Below the pieces are notes generated by a model that saw nothing but the letters and a program-made list of their open reading frames with translations, had not been told where the DNA came from and did no database searches. From DATAFF01 sp036265615 (GTDB lineage: Bacteria; Pseudomonadota; Alphaproteobacteria; Rhizobiales; Aestuariivirgaceae), in the NCBI GenBank assembly GCA_036265615.1, contig DATAOT010000138.1, positions 1-36,391 on the forward strand: a stretch of DNA of 36,391 bases, in the 5' to 3' direction. The first letter of the stretch is position 1, and each line of letters opens with the position of its first letter. Positions 1 to 7,416 of the stretch are shown here, one piece after another. The position numbers were made by a program, and so were the translations under genes.

Positions 1-18
1 TCGGCCACCGCCGGCTTC

Positions 19-1101
19 ATGGCGATGAAGGGTGCGGGTTACTATTCCAAGGCGACGATCGGGGCACGCGACGTCATCAACGAGGCGCTTCCGCTGGTTA
101 CCGGCGCGATCGAGCGCATGCAGCCCATCGATGACGGCAGCCCTCTTCGGGTTGCCGATTTCGGGTGTGCGGACGGCGGCACGTCGCTCGAGATGTGGCG
201 CAACGCATTGGCTTTTGCGCGGCGACTCGTCCCGAGCCGATCGATCGAGATCGTCTATACCGATCTGCCGCGAAACGATTTCAGCCAGCTCTTTCGCACG
301 ATCCATAACCAGACCGAGCTTGCGAGCTATTACGGACAGGTGGACAGGGTCTTTCCCTTTGCTTCCGGGACCTCCTTTCACGAAAGGATCTTTCCCGACA
401 ACAGCCTCGATCTCGCTTTCTCGGCGACTGCTTCGCATTATATCTCCGAGATTCCCTGCGCCATCTCGAACCACGTCCATATGGTCGGCGCCCAGGGCAA
501 GGAACGCGAAGCCTACGAGGAAGCGGGACGGCGCGAATGGGACAGGCTGCTCGCGCTTCGGGCAGAGGAACTGTCGCCCGGCGGCATGCTCGTGTTTCTC
601 AATTTCGGCATTGACGAGCAGGGGCGCTATCTCGGCCACACCGGCGGGGTGAGCATGTTCGACACATTCAACAGGTTCTGGAGGGAACTTGCCGATGAAG
701 GTGTCATCACCGAAAGAGAATATGTGAACACCAACTTTCCGCAGGTCTATCGCACGATCGAGGAATTCATCGCGCCCTTGAAGGAATCCTCAAGCGCCGC
801 CTACCGGGCCGGTCTGCGTCTGGAGCACGTGGAATCGCGCCATCTGGTCTGCCCCTATGCTGCGGATTTCGCGAGGCACAGAAACCCAGACAAGTTTGCG
901 CGGGCATTCATTCCGACGCTTCGTTCCTGGAGCGAGCCGACCTTTGCCGCCGGTCTTTCGGCGTCCCGTCCGGCCGAGCAGCGTGCCGCCATTCTCGACG
1001 AATTCTTCGCGCGCTACGAGAAGAGCGTTGCATCGGCGCCCGAAGGTCATGGCATGGACTACATCCACGTCCATCTGGTTTGCCGCAAGGCAGGCCGATG
1101 A
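19..1101 (+). CDS. SABATH-like SAM-dependent carboxyl methyltransferase
   Basis: Probably transfers a methyl group from S-adenosylmethionine to a carboxylate of a small acid, as plant salicylate and jasmonate carboxyl methyltransferases do. The N-terminus (MKGAGYYSK) resembles the family opening with its conserved Tyr. A SAM-binding stretch VADFGCADGGTSLEMW lies near residues 45-60, followed by the acidic YTDLPRNDFSQLF, the FSATASHYISE segment that corresponds to the family substrate loop, and GGMLVFLNFG. At about 360 residues it has the usual family length. The frame is open to the window edge and there is no clear ribosome site before the ATG at 19, so the true start may lie outside. Its stop overlaps the next start by ATGA, so it heads a translationally coupled operon. 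The substrate is unknown. Family assignment is by motif recognition only. Confidence 0.75.
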   Translation: MAMKGAGYYSKATIGARDVINEALPLVTGAIERMQPIDDGSPLRVADFGCADGGTSLEMWRNALAFARRLVPSRSIEIVYTDLPRNDFSQLFRTIHNQTELASYYGQVDRVFPFASGTSFHERIFPDNSLDLAFSATASHYISEIPCAISNHVHMVGAQGKEREAYEEAGRREWDRLLALRAEELSPGGMLVFLNFGIDEQGRYLGHTGGVSMFDTFNRFWRELADEGVITEREYVNTNFPQVYRTIEEFIAPLKESSSAAYRAGLRLEHVESRHLVCPYAADFARHRNPDKFARAFIPTLRSWSEPTFAAGLSASRPAEQRAAILDEFFARYEKSVASAPEGHGMDYIHVHLVCRKAGR

Positions 1102-2780
1102 GCCAGGAGCAAGCCTTGCCCGATGTTCCCCTGCGCCCGCCGGATCTCGTCATGCGATTGGAGCGGCTTGGCAGCGCGCACCAGACCCGGTTGAGTTTTC
1201 TCAGAGCCCTGCTGCGTCGTTTTCGGATCGAGCGCTGGCAGGTCACGCGCGAACGGTTCGACATCGATGAGCGGGGGGTCGGGGTCGCGGTCTACGCCGT
1301 CAAGATCGGTGAGCGCTTGTACAGTCTCATCGCTTTCGGCCATCAGATCCCGCCGGAAAAGCGCACGGATCGGGTGATCGCCGAGGAATGGGACGCGACC
1401 TTCGTGCTGCATGACGGGATGCCGGATCGCGCTGCCGTCGAGCGCCTCAAGGCCAATGTGCCGCTGCAAGAGGCCGGACGCTATCTTGCCAGCGAGATCG
1501 TTCTTGCGCGCGCAAACCGCAGCGTGCGGTTGTTCGACCATGTGGTCGCGGCGCTTGCCGAAGGTCGGCAGCCGGATGCAAGCCTGGTCGAGACCATCGG
1601 CTATCTGATGCGGACCACGGCGGTCTATGGCAACGGCAAGTTCGGCCTTGCCGATCGCGAGCTCATTCGAGACCGTGCCGAGTTCGCCAATCCCTTTCGC
1701 GCCGAGATGTTGACCGTCTACCTCATCCGGCTGTTCACGGTCGATCTCGTCGAGCACCTCGCCTGGCTGCGCGGCGGGGCCTCAGCCGCCTTGCTCGACC
1801 GGGCTCTGCGGCGGCGCTTCGGGATCGGGAATTCGACCGGGCTCGGCATGGCGCCATTTCTCGTTCGGCACCCGGCGCTTCTCGACCGATGGGTGTCGGC
1901 GCGCGAAGCCGCGCTGGCTCGAGCCCGCAGCTGCGATCGCGCCAAGCCCGGCTGCGCCAACCTCGTTCGCGGCCTGCTCGGCAAGTCGCAGCGCCTCGTC
2001 GGAGAATGGATGTCCGGCGACCCGGAGCAATTGCGGCGCATCGCGGAGCTGTCGAGGGACCTGCGGAAGCTCGAGACCTTTGCCTCCGACGCTCTGTTGA
2101 GCGAATTCAGGCCGTTCGATCTCATCTACCGCTTCGCAGAGGCGAACCTGTCGGCCGAAGGTCAGGAATATTGTGTCACGCTCATAATCGAGGTGAATGG
2201 CGATCTCGTCGATGATCTTGCCGAAGAGATGGCGGTCGAGGAAGGCGAGTCGTTCCGCATCGATGGGACGATGCGCTGCGCCGATCTGCTGCGCATGATC
2301 AGGACTGGTTATGGATGGGCGCTGCGTTTTGATTTTTCGCATCCGGCGGCGCAAGCCCGCTTCTGGTATGCGTCGGAGGAGAAGCTCGAGCCGCGGCTTG
2401 GCGAGCGTTTCGAGGAGCCGGGGATGGAGCGCGAGCAGCCGCTCGCCGTGGCGCGCGACATCGCAGCCATGGTGCAGGCGCTGCTGCAGGAGCGGCCCGA
2501 CGCACGCCTTGCGGCTTTCCTGCTCGATCATCCCGAGCACCGCCACACCGCACGCCGAATCCAGATCGCTGCGAGCCGTGCCTATTCGGAAATTCGCGAC
2601 AATCTGATCGATGCCTCGATGCGGCCCATCGATATTCTGCGCTTCAAGCTTGCATTTTTCGGAGCCATGCGCTTCGACCCGCGATCGGACCGCTGGGTGC
2701 GCATCACATTGTTTCAGGGAAGCCCTTTTCCCGATGAGCTGGACAGCGGAGATTGGGATCTCTGGCCCTTCGCAGCATGA
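1098..2780 (+). CDS. Unrecognised 560-residue protein in methyltransferase/DUF3726 operon
   Basis: I do not recognise this family. The chosen start (MSQEQALPDV) is the ATG that overlaps the previous stop by ATGA. The protein appears soluble, with no signal peptide or membrane helix. It is rich in Arg, Glu and Leu and mostly helical by composition. The N-terminal third has a beta-rich portion (GVGVAVYAVKIGERLYSLIA). The centre contains the helical IRLFTVDLVEHLAWLRGG, and the C-terminus ends in acidic/aromatic DSGDWDLWPF. Its own stop overlaps the next gene by ATGA, so all three genes are probably made together. It may be a large subunit or scaffold partner of the flanking methyltransferase and DUF3726 protein; that is inference from gene order alone. 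GC content and codon use match the neighbours, so recent transfer is not suggested. Confidence 0.7.
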   Translation: MSQEQALPDVPLRPPDLVMRLERLGSAHQTRLSFLRALLRRFRIERWQVTRERFDIDERGVGVAVYAVKIGERLYSLIAFGHQIPPEKRTDRVIAEEWDATFVLHDGMPDRAAVERLKANVPLQEAGRYLASEIVLARANRSVRLFDHVVAALAEGRQPDASLVETIGYLMRTTAVYGNGKFGLADRELIRDRAEFANPFRAEMLTVYLIRLFTVDLVEHLAWLRGGASAALLDRALRRRFGIGNSTGLGMAPFLVRHPALLDRWVSAREAALARARSCDRAKPGCANLVRGLLGKSQRLVGEWMSGDPEQLRRIAELSRDLRKLETFASDALLSEFRPFDLIYRFAEANLSAEGQEYCVTLIIEVNGDLVDDLAEEMAVEEGESFRIDGTMRCADLLRMIRTGYGWALRFDFSHPAAQARFWYASEEKLEPRLGERFEEPGMEREQPLAVARDIAAMVQALLQERPDARLAAFLLDHPEHRHTARRIQIAASRAYSEIRDNLIDASMRPIDILRFKLAFFGAMRFDPRSDRWVRITLFQGSPFPDELDSGDWDLWPFAA

Positions 2781-3406
2781 AAATCTCGTTCAATGAAATC
2801 GAGATGACGATCCTCAAGGCCGCTCGCGGCGCCGGCATGGAATGGGGGCTGGCGGAGGAGGCGGCCCAGGCGGCGCGATGGCTGGCGGGTTTCGATCTTC
2901 CCTGGGCGGATCCGCTCCTCGGACTTTTCCAAACGGGCAACTGGCACAGCTTGATGATTGGCGATGAGCAGTGTCTCAGACCGGTTTCGCCTCGCGACTG
3001 GCTGTGCCCGATCACGGTCGGCGCCTATCTGTCCGATCTCGGCGAAAAGGCTCCCCAGGCGATCGAGCGGGTGCGCCGTCCGATACTCCTGCTGCCCTTT
3101 GCGGCCCGTGGGAGGAGGTCGGCCGAACTGGCATGGGAAGGAGCACGCTTCCGGCTGGAGGCCGGCGGAGCCGCCTGCAGCTGCGAGGCCGACGGGACCA
3201 TCGACCCCGCCTGTGCAGAATGGATCACACTCGAGCACAGGACCGATGGAGTTGGTCACAAGATGCCGTTGTTGCGAGGAGGCAGCCCGACGGTCGACGA
3301 CGCGGCGTGGGAGGCGCTGAAGCGTTTCGAGTTCCGCACCTATGTGCCGGCGAGCCTCAGATCACGCCTCGAGGGCGCGGGTCCCGCACTTGAGGACAAT
3401 GATTGA
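2777..3406 (+). CDS. DUF3726 family protein
   Basis: A 209-residue protein. Its N-terminus MKISFNEIEMTILKAARGAG followed by MEWGLAEEAAQAARWLAGF is typical of DUF3726, a small family of unknown biochemical function in proteobacteria. No signal peptide or membrane segment is visible. A Cys pair (CSC) occurs near residue 135. The ATG at 2777 overlaps the upstream stop by ATGA and is preferred over the in-frame start eight codons earlier. It is the last gene of a three-gene overlapping operon. The following intergenic region has its own promoter for rplU. The family call is from recognition of the N-terminal signature; no function is proposed. Confidence 0.75.
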   Translation: MKISFNEIEMTILKAARGAGMEWGLAEEAAQAARWLAGFDLPWADPLLGLFQTGNWHSLMIGDEQCLRPVSPRDWLCPITVGAYLSDLGEKAPQAIERVRRPILLLPFAARGRRSAELAWEGARFRLEAGGAACSCEADGTIDPACAEWITLEHRTDGVGHKMPLLRGGSPTVDDAAWEALKRFEFRTYVPASLRSRLEGAGPALEDND

Positions 3407-3447
3407 CATCGGGCAACCAGGACTTCCTCCTTGGCCCGAAACCATTC

Positions 3448-3474
3448 TTGACATTACAACCGGTGCGTTATAGA
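3448..3474 (+). promoter_or_regulatory. Probable sigma-70-type promoter of rplU-rpmA
   Basis: A perfect -35 hexamer TTGACA (3448-3453) is followed after 15 bases by TATAGA (3469-3474). It lies 139 bases upstream of the rplU start and just after the DUF3726 gene, where a promoter for the ribosomal operon is expected. The spacer is 2 bases shorter than optimum, and a -10 reading of TAGAAG with a 17-base spacer is also possible. Confidence 0.6.
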
Positions 3475-3479
3475 AGCGC

Positions 3480-3612
3480 GCCACCGCGGCGACAGGGCTT
3501 GGCCTTGTGCCGCCAAATATCGCTGCCCAAGGCTCATGCGAAGCGGAATCGCTTCGCCCCAAGTCCGCGCTCCGGCGTGGCGCCGTCGGCGCGTCAGGAT
3601 AGGGGAAAACCC
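3480..3612 (+). promoter_or_regulatory. Structured 5' leader of rplU
   Basis: About 130 bases separate the predicted promoter from the rplU ATG. The leader contains a perfect 8-bp stem with a GAAT loop (GCGAAGCG at 3538-3545 paired to CGCTTCGC at 3550-3557). It also has a shorter GC-rich stem (GCGCC/GGCGC) just before the ribosome site AGGGGAA at 3601. Autogenous control through an mRNA leader is known for many ribosomal operons; whether this leader is a regulator here is inference. Confidence 0.4.
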
Positions 3613-4302
3613 ATGTATGCTGTCATACGGACGGGCGGCAAGCAGTATCGCGTCGCTCCCGAGGATGTCATTGAGATCGAGCGGCTCGCGGCCAAGGCCG
3701 GCGATCAGGTCCAATTCAGCGAAGTTCTGATGGTTGCGGGCGAGGGCGGCATTTCGTTCGGCGCCCCGCTGGTTGCAGGGGCCACCGTCGCCGGCGAGGT
3801 GACGGCGCTGACGCGCGGCCCCAAGCTCGTCATCTTCAAGAAGAAGCGGCGCAAGCATTTCCGCCGCAAGAACGGCCACCGGCAGGACCTCATGGAAGTG
3901 CGGATCACCGAGATCCTTACCGACGGGCACAAGCCGGAGCAGCGCGCCAGGCCCGCCGCCGCTGCCGCCGAACCGGCCGCGGCTGCCGCCGAGCCGGCCG
4001 CTCTCGCCGAACCCGCCGCGGCAGCGAAGCCAGCGGGCGCTGCCGATCAGGGCGCCGCCGACAATCTGTCGCTGATCTCGGGCGTCGGCCCCAAGATCAA
4101 GCAGTCGCTCGGCGAGCTTGGCTATACGCGCTTTGCCCAGATCGCGGCGCTGACGCCGGAGGAGATCGAGACGATCGAGACGGCGCTCAAGTCGAAGGGG
4201 CGGATTGCCCGCGACGAATGGATCGATCAGGCACGCGAGCTCATGGCCGGCAATCCTCCGCGCGCCAAGATCGACAGGGCCAAGCCGCCAAAAGCGGAAT
4301 AG
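3613..4302 (+). CDS. rplU: Ribosomal protein L21 with C-terminal helix-hairpin-helix domain
   Basis: Large-subunit protein bL21, which binds 23S rRNA. The start MYAVIRTGGKQYRV is preceded by AGGGGAA, and residues 1-103 are a complete L21 (GPKLVIFKKKRRKHFRRKNGHRQ is spread over residues 69-91). Unlike the usual protein of about 103 residues, this one runs to 229. Residues 106-150 form an Ala/Pro/Glu linker. Residues 151-213 form a helix-hairpin-helix-type domain (LSLISGVGPKIKQSLGELG, then FAQIAALTPEEIETIE), and the tail is basic. Similar extensions are known for L21 of Hyphomicrobiales, which supports the taxonomic placement. The extension may touch rRNA or DNA; its role is not established. 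rpmA follows by 28 bases, the usual L21-L27 pairing. A start upstream at 3403 would add an unrelated stretch and is rejected. Confidence 0.97.
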   Translation: MYAVIRTGGKQYRVAPEDVIEIERLAAKAGDQVQFSEVLMVAGEGGISFGAPLVAGATVAGEVTALTRGPKLVIFKKKRRKHFRRKNGHRQDLMEVRITEILTDGHKPEQRARPAAAAAEPAAAAAEPAALAEPAAAAKPAGAADQGAADNLSLISGVGPKIKQSLGELGYTRFAQIAALTPEEIETIETALKSKGRIARDEWIDQARELMAGNPPRAKIDRAKPPKAE

Positions 4303-4330
4303 GCAAGCCGCAACAGAAAGAGGTTCCATC

Positions 4331-4597
4331 ATGGCTCACAAAAAAGCAGGCGGCTCATCGCGCAACGGCCGCGACTCGGAAAGCAAGCGCCTCGGGGTTA
4401 AGAAATTCGGCGGCCAGAGCGTGCTGTCGGGCAACATCATCGTGCGCCAGCGCGGCACCCGCTGGTATGCCGGACGCAATGTCGGGATGGGAAAGGATCA
4501 CACGCTGTTTGCGGTGGCCGACGGCCAGGTCGAATTTCGCGAAGGCAAGGGCGGGCGGACATTCGTCTCGGTGGTTCCGGGAGCAGAAAAGGGATAG
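4331..4597 (+). CDS. rpmA: Ribosomal protein L27
   Basis: Large-subunit protein bL27, whose N-terminus reaches toward the peptidyl transferase centre. The protein is 88 residues and starts MAHKKAGGSSRNGRDS, the canonical opening, with KRLGVKKFGGQ and GKDHTLFAVADG further on. There is no cleavable N-terminal extension of the Firmicutes type. A strong ribosome site AAAGAGG precedes the ATG. Upstream in-frame codons are ignored because the family start is invariant. It is co-transcribed with rplU and followed by the acetyltransferase and obgE, a ribosome-assembly cluster conserved in alphaproteobacteria. Confidence 0.98.
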   Translation: MAHKKAGGSSRNGRDSESKRLGVKKFGGQSVLSGNIIVRQRGTRWYAGRNVGMGKDHTLFAVADGQVEFREGKGGRTFVSVVPGAEKG

Positions 4598-4672
4598 GCG
4601 GATATCGCGAGCGCGGCGATGCACGCGATGGCGGCGCGCTCGAGAGTTTGTCGCGACGGGGGAGCGAAGCAC

Positions 4673-5233
4673 ATGTCAACGATTGCGATGGACCGGCTGG
4701 AAACCGGCAGGCTGATCTTGCGGCACCCTGAGGAGAGGGATGTTGCGCCGATGACCGCGCTGGCCAATCGGCGCGAGATCGCGACACGGCTGGCATTGAT
4801 GCCGCATCCCTTCTACGAGTGTCACGCTGCCGCCTTCGTCGAATCGCTGGCAACGCTGCCGCAGCCGCATGGGGTGTTCGCCATCACCCTGAAACCGGGC
4901 GGGCAGCTCATCGGCATGTGCGGTTACGGTCCACGGCACGACAATGGCGAGCTTGATATGGGCTACTGGCTCGGCGTCGAGTATTGGGGGAGGGGCTATG
5001 CCACCGAAGCGGCCGCGGCGGTGGTCGATCATGCCTTCAGCATTTCGAAGGTCGAGGCGCTGCCTTCGGGCTATCACAAGGACAATCCGGCGTCGGGACG
5101 GGTGCTGGCGAAGCTCGGCTTCCGCATCGTCGGGGAAGAGATGCAGGAATCGGTCGGCGCCGGGGGCGTGGTCGATACCTGGCTGCTCGTGCTGACCCGG
5201 GCCGACTGGCTCGCCGGTCGGGCGGCGAGGTGA
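4673..5233 (+). CDS. GNAT-family N-acetyltransferase (RimJ/RimL type)
   Basis: An acetyl-CoA-dependent N-acetyltransferase of 186 residues. The opening LETGRLILRHPEERDVAPM is typical of RimJ/RimL-like enzymes. The central strand DMGYWLGVEYWGRGYATEAA carries the acetyl-CoA pyrophosphate loop (WGRGYATEA, a variant of Q/RxxGxG/A). NPASGRVLAKLGFRIVGE is the usual C-terminal motif. The start at 4673 is chosen because GGGGAG precedes it. Its stop overlaps the obgE GTG start (GTGA), so the two are translationally coupled. Location between rpmA and obgE is common in rhizobia. The substrate, possibly a ribosomal protein N-terminus, is not shown by the sequence. Confidence 0.9.
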   Translation: MSTIAMDRLETGRLILRHPEERDVAPMTALANRREIATRLALMPHPFYECHAAAFVESLATLPQPHGVFAITLKPGGQLIGMCGYGPRHDNGELDMGYWLGVEYWGRGYATEAAAAVVDHAFSISKVEALPSGYHKDNPASGRVLAKLGFRIVGEEMQESVGAGGVVDTWLLVLTRADWLAGRAAR

Positions 5234-6282
5234 AGTTCCTCGATCAGGCGAAGATCTATATCCGCTCCGGAGACGGCGGCGCGGGAGCAGTGAGCTTCCG
5301 GCGCGAGAAGTTCATCGAGTTCGGCGGACCGGATGGCGGCAATGGCGGCCGCGGCGGCGATGTCTATGCCGAGGCGGTCGACGGCCTCAACACGCTCATC
5401 GACTATCGCTACCGCCAGCATTACAAGGCCAAGACCGGCGGTCACGGCATGGGGCGCGAGCGGAGCGGCGCCGGCGGCGAGGCGGTGGTGCTGAAGGTCC
5501 CGGTCGGAACCCAGATCTATGATGAGGACAACGAGACGCTGATCGCCGATCTCGCTCATCTCGGGGACCGGGTCCTCCTGGCGCGCGGCGGCAATGGGGG
5601 GTTCGGCAATGCGCATTTCAAGTCGTCGACGAACCGCGCGCCGCGACGGGCCAATCCGGGGGAACCGGGCGAGGAACGCTGGATATGGCTGCGCCTCAAG
5701 CTGATCGCCGATGTCGGTCTGGTTGGACTGCCCAATGCCGGAAAATCGACGCTGCTCGCCGCGGTGAGCGCGGCGCGGCCGAAGATCGCCGACTATCCCT
5801 TCACCACCCTGACACCCGGCCTCGGCGTGGTCGAGGTGGGCGGCGGCAGCTTCGTCATGGCCGACATTCCTGGATTGATCGCCGGCGCGCATGAGGGGAC
5901 GGGGCTCGGGACCCGCTTCCTCGGTCATATCGAACGATGCGCCGTGCTCCTCCACCTGGTCGATGCCAGCCAGGACGATCCGGTCGAGGCCTACCGCACG
6001 GTCCGGCGCGAGCTCAAGGCCTATGGAGCGGATCTGGACAGGAAGCCCGAGCTCGTGGTGCTGAACAAAGCGGATCTGCTCACTCCGGAGGCCATGGCCG
6101 AAACGGTGGCAAATTTCCGACGGCGGGTGCGCAAGACGCCGCTGGCTATCGCGGGCGCAACCGGCCAGGGGGTGCGCGAGGCGATGGCCAAGCTTCTGAC
6201 CGAGGTCGACAAGCGGCGCCCGGCGCCTTCAAGCAAGGATGGGCGCGAGGATCATTCCGGACCGGATGAATGGCACCCCTGA
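5230..6282 (+). CDS. obgE: Obg GTPase (ribosome assembly)
   Basis: Essential GTPase that binds the 50S particle and links ribosome assembly with growth state. The GTG start (read as MKFLDQAKIYIRSGDGGAG) overlaps the previous stop. Residues 1 to about 158 form the glycine-rich Obg fold (GGPDGGNGGRGGDV). The G domain follows with G1 GLPNAGKST at about residue 166, switch DYPFTT, G3 DIPG and G4 NKAD at about residue 279. The length of 350 residues equals the compact alphaproteobacterial form without a long TGS-like tail. It is followed 10 bases later by proB, again the usual order. The frame is open further upstream, but that part belongs to the acetyltransferase region. Confidence 0.97.
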   Translation: MKFLDQAKIYIRSGDGGAGAVSFRREKFIEFGGPDGGNGGRGGDVYAEAVDGLNTLIDYRYRQHYKAKTGGHGMGRERSGAGGEAVVLKVPVGTQIYDEDNETLIADLAHLGDRVLLARGGNGGFGNAHFKSSTNRAPRRANPGEPGEERWIWLRLKLIADVGLVGLPNAGKSTLLAAVSAARPKIADYPFTTLTPGLGVVEVGGGSFVMADIPGLIAGAHEGTGLGTRFLGHIERCAVLLHLVDASQDDPVEAYRTVRRELKAYGADLDRKPELVVLNKADLLTPEAMAETVANFRRRVRKTPLAIAGATGQGVREAMAKLLTEVDKRRPAPSSKDGREDHSGPDEWHP

Positions 6283-6292
6283 GGCTCCCCAG

Positions 6293-7411
6293 ATGAGCGA
6301 CCGGCTCCATGCGGCGCGGCGGATCGTGGTCAAGGTCGGTTCGGCGCTCCTCGTCGATCAGACCTCGGGGATGCTGAAGCAGCCATGGCTCGCCAGCCTC
6401 GCCGACGATCTGAGGCGGATTCGCGAGCGGGGAAGCGACATCATCATCGTGACCTCGGGAGCGATCGCGCTCGGGCGGCACATGCTGAAGCTTCCCGCCG
6501 GCCCGCTGAAGCTCGAGGAGAGCCAGGCCTCGGCTGCGGTCGGGCAGATTGCGCTCGCCCAAGCTTGGCAACAGATCCTCGCCGAGCGCGGCATGACGGC
6601 GGGGCAGGTGCTCCTAACCCTCAACGACACCGAGGAGCGGCGCCGCTACCTCAATGCACGGGCCACGCTCTCGACCCTGATCCGCACGGGTGCGGTGCCG
6701 GTCATCAACGAGAACGACGCGGTGGCGACCTCCGAAATCCGCTATGGCGACAATGACCGGCTGGCGGCCCGGGTGACGGCGATGATGTCGGGCGACTGCC
6801 TGGTGCTGCTCTCCGACGTCGAGGGCCTGTACACGGCGCCGCCCGGAACCGTCGGGGCGCAGCTCATTCCGGAAGTGAGCGAGATCACGCCGGAGATCGA
6901 GGCGATGGCGGGGCGGCCATTGTCCGGGCTCGGATCGGGCGGCATGGTCACCAAGATCGAGGCAGCGCGGATCGCCCTCGGGGGCGGCGCCAACATGGTG
7001 ATCACCTCCGGCCACGCCATCAGTCCTCTGGCGCGGCTCGAGGCGGGCGCGCCGGCGACATGGTTCCTCACCAGGGCGAGCCCGCTCCAGGCGCGCAAGC
7101 GATGGATCGCCGGCACGCTCGTGCCGGTCGGCCGGCTCATCGTGGACAATGGCGCGGAGCAGGCACTGCGCAGCGGCAAGAGCCTGCTCCCGGCCGGCGT
7201 TGTTGCGCTCGACGGCAGCTTTGCACGCGGCGACCCGGTGAGCATCGTCAGCCGCGCGGGCCAGGAATTCGCGCGCGGGCTCATTGCCTACGACCGGCCG
7301 GAGGCAGACCGCATCATCGGCCGAAAATCCAAGGACATCGAGGCTTTACTCGGCTATAGGGGACGTGACGAGATGGTGCATCGCGACGATCTCGTCATTC
7401 TCGAAAGCTGA
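6293..7411 (+). CDS. proB: Glutamate 5-kinase
   Basis: Catalyses ATP-dependent phosphorylation of glutamate, the first step of proline synthesis. The amino-acid-kinase domain shows RRIVVKVGSALLVD near the start, IIIVTSGAIALGR, the substrate loop PVINENDAVATSEI with YGDNDRLAARV, and GSGGMVTKIEAA. A PUA domain occupies the last 90 or so residues (ARKRWIAGTLVPVGRLIVD onward). The start MSDRLHAARR at 6293 has GAGG 8 bases upstream and gives 372 residues, close to the 367 of the E. coli enzyme. Starts at 6239 and 6266 would overlap obgE and lack homology. proA follows after 5 bases, so the pathway's first two enzymes are one transcript. Feedback inhibition by proline is known for the family. Confidence 0.97.
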   Translation: MSDRLHAARRIVVKVGSALLVDQTSGMLKQPWLASLADDLRRIRERGSDIIIVTSGAIALGRHMLKLPAGPLKLEESQASAAVGQIALAQAWQQILAERGMTAGQVLLTLNDTEERRRYLNARATLSTLIRTGAVPVINENDAVATSEIRYGDNDRLAARVTAMMSGDCLVLLSDVEGLYTAPPGTVGAQLIPEVSEITPEIEAMAGRPLSGLGSGGMVTKIEAARIALGGGANMVITSGHAISPLARLEAGAPATWFLTRASPLQARKRWIAGTLVPVGRLIVDNGAEQALRSGKSLLPAGVVALDGSFARGDPVSIVSRAGQEFARGLIAYDRPEADRIIGRKSKDIEALLGYRGRDEMVHRDDLVILES

Positions 7412-7416
7412 CCGAC

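Noticed and set aside
4984..5229. N-terminal extension of Obg into the acetyltransferase region
   Set aside because: The Obg family begins at MKFLDQAKIYI; the extra codons are the acetyltransferase read in another frame.
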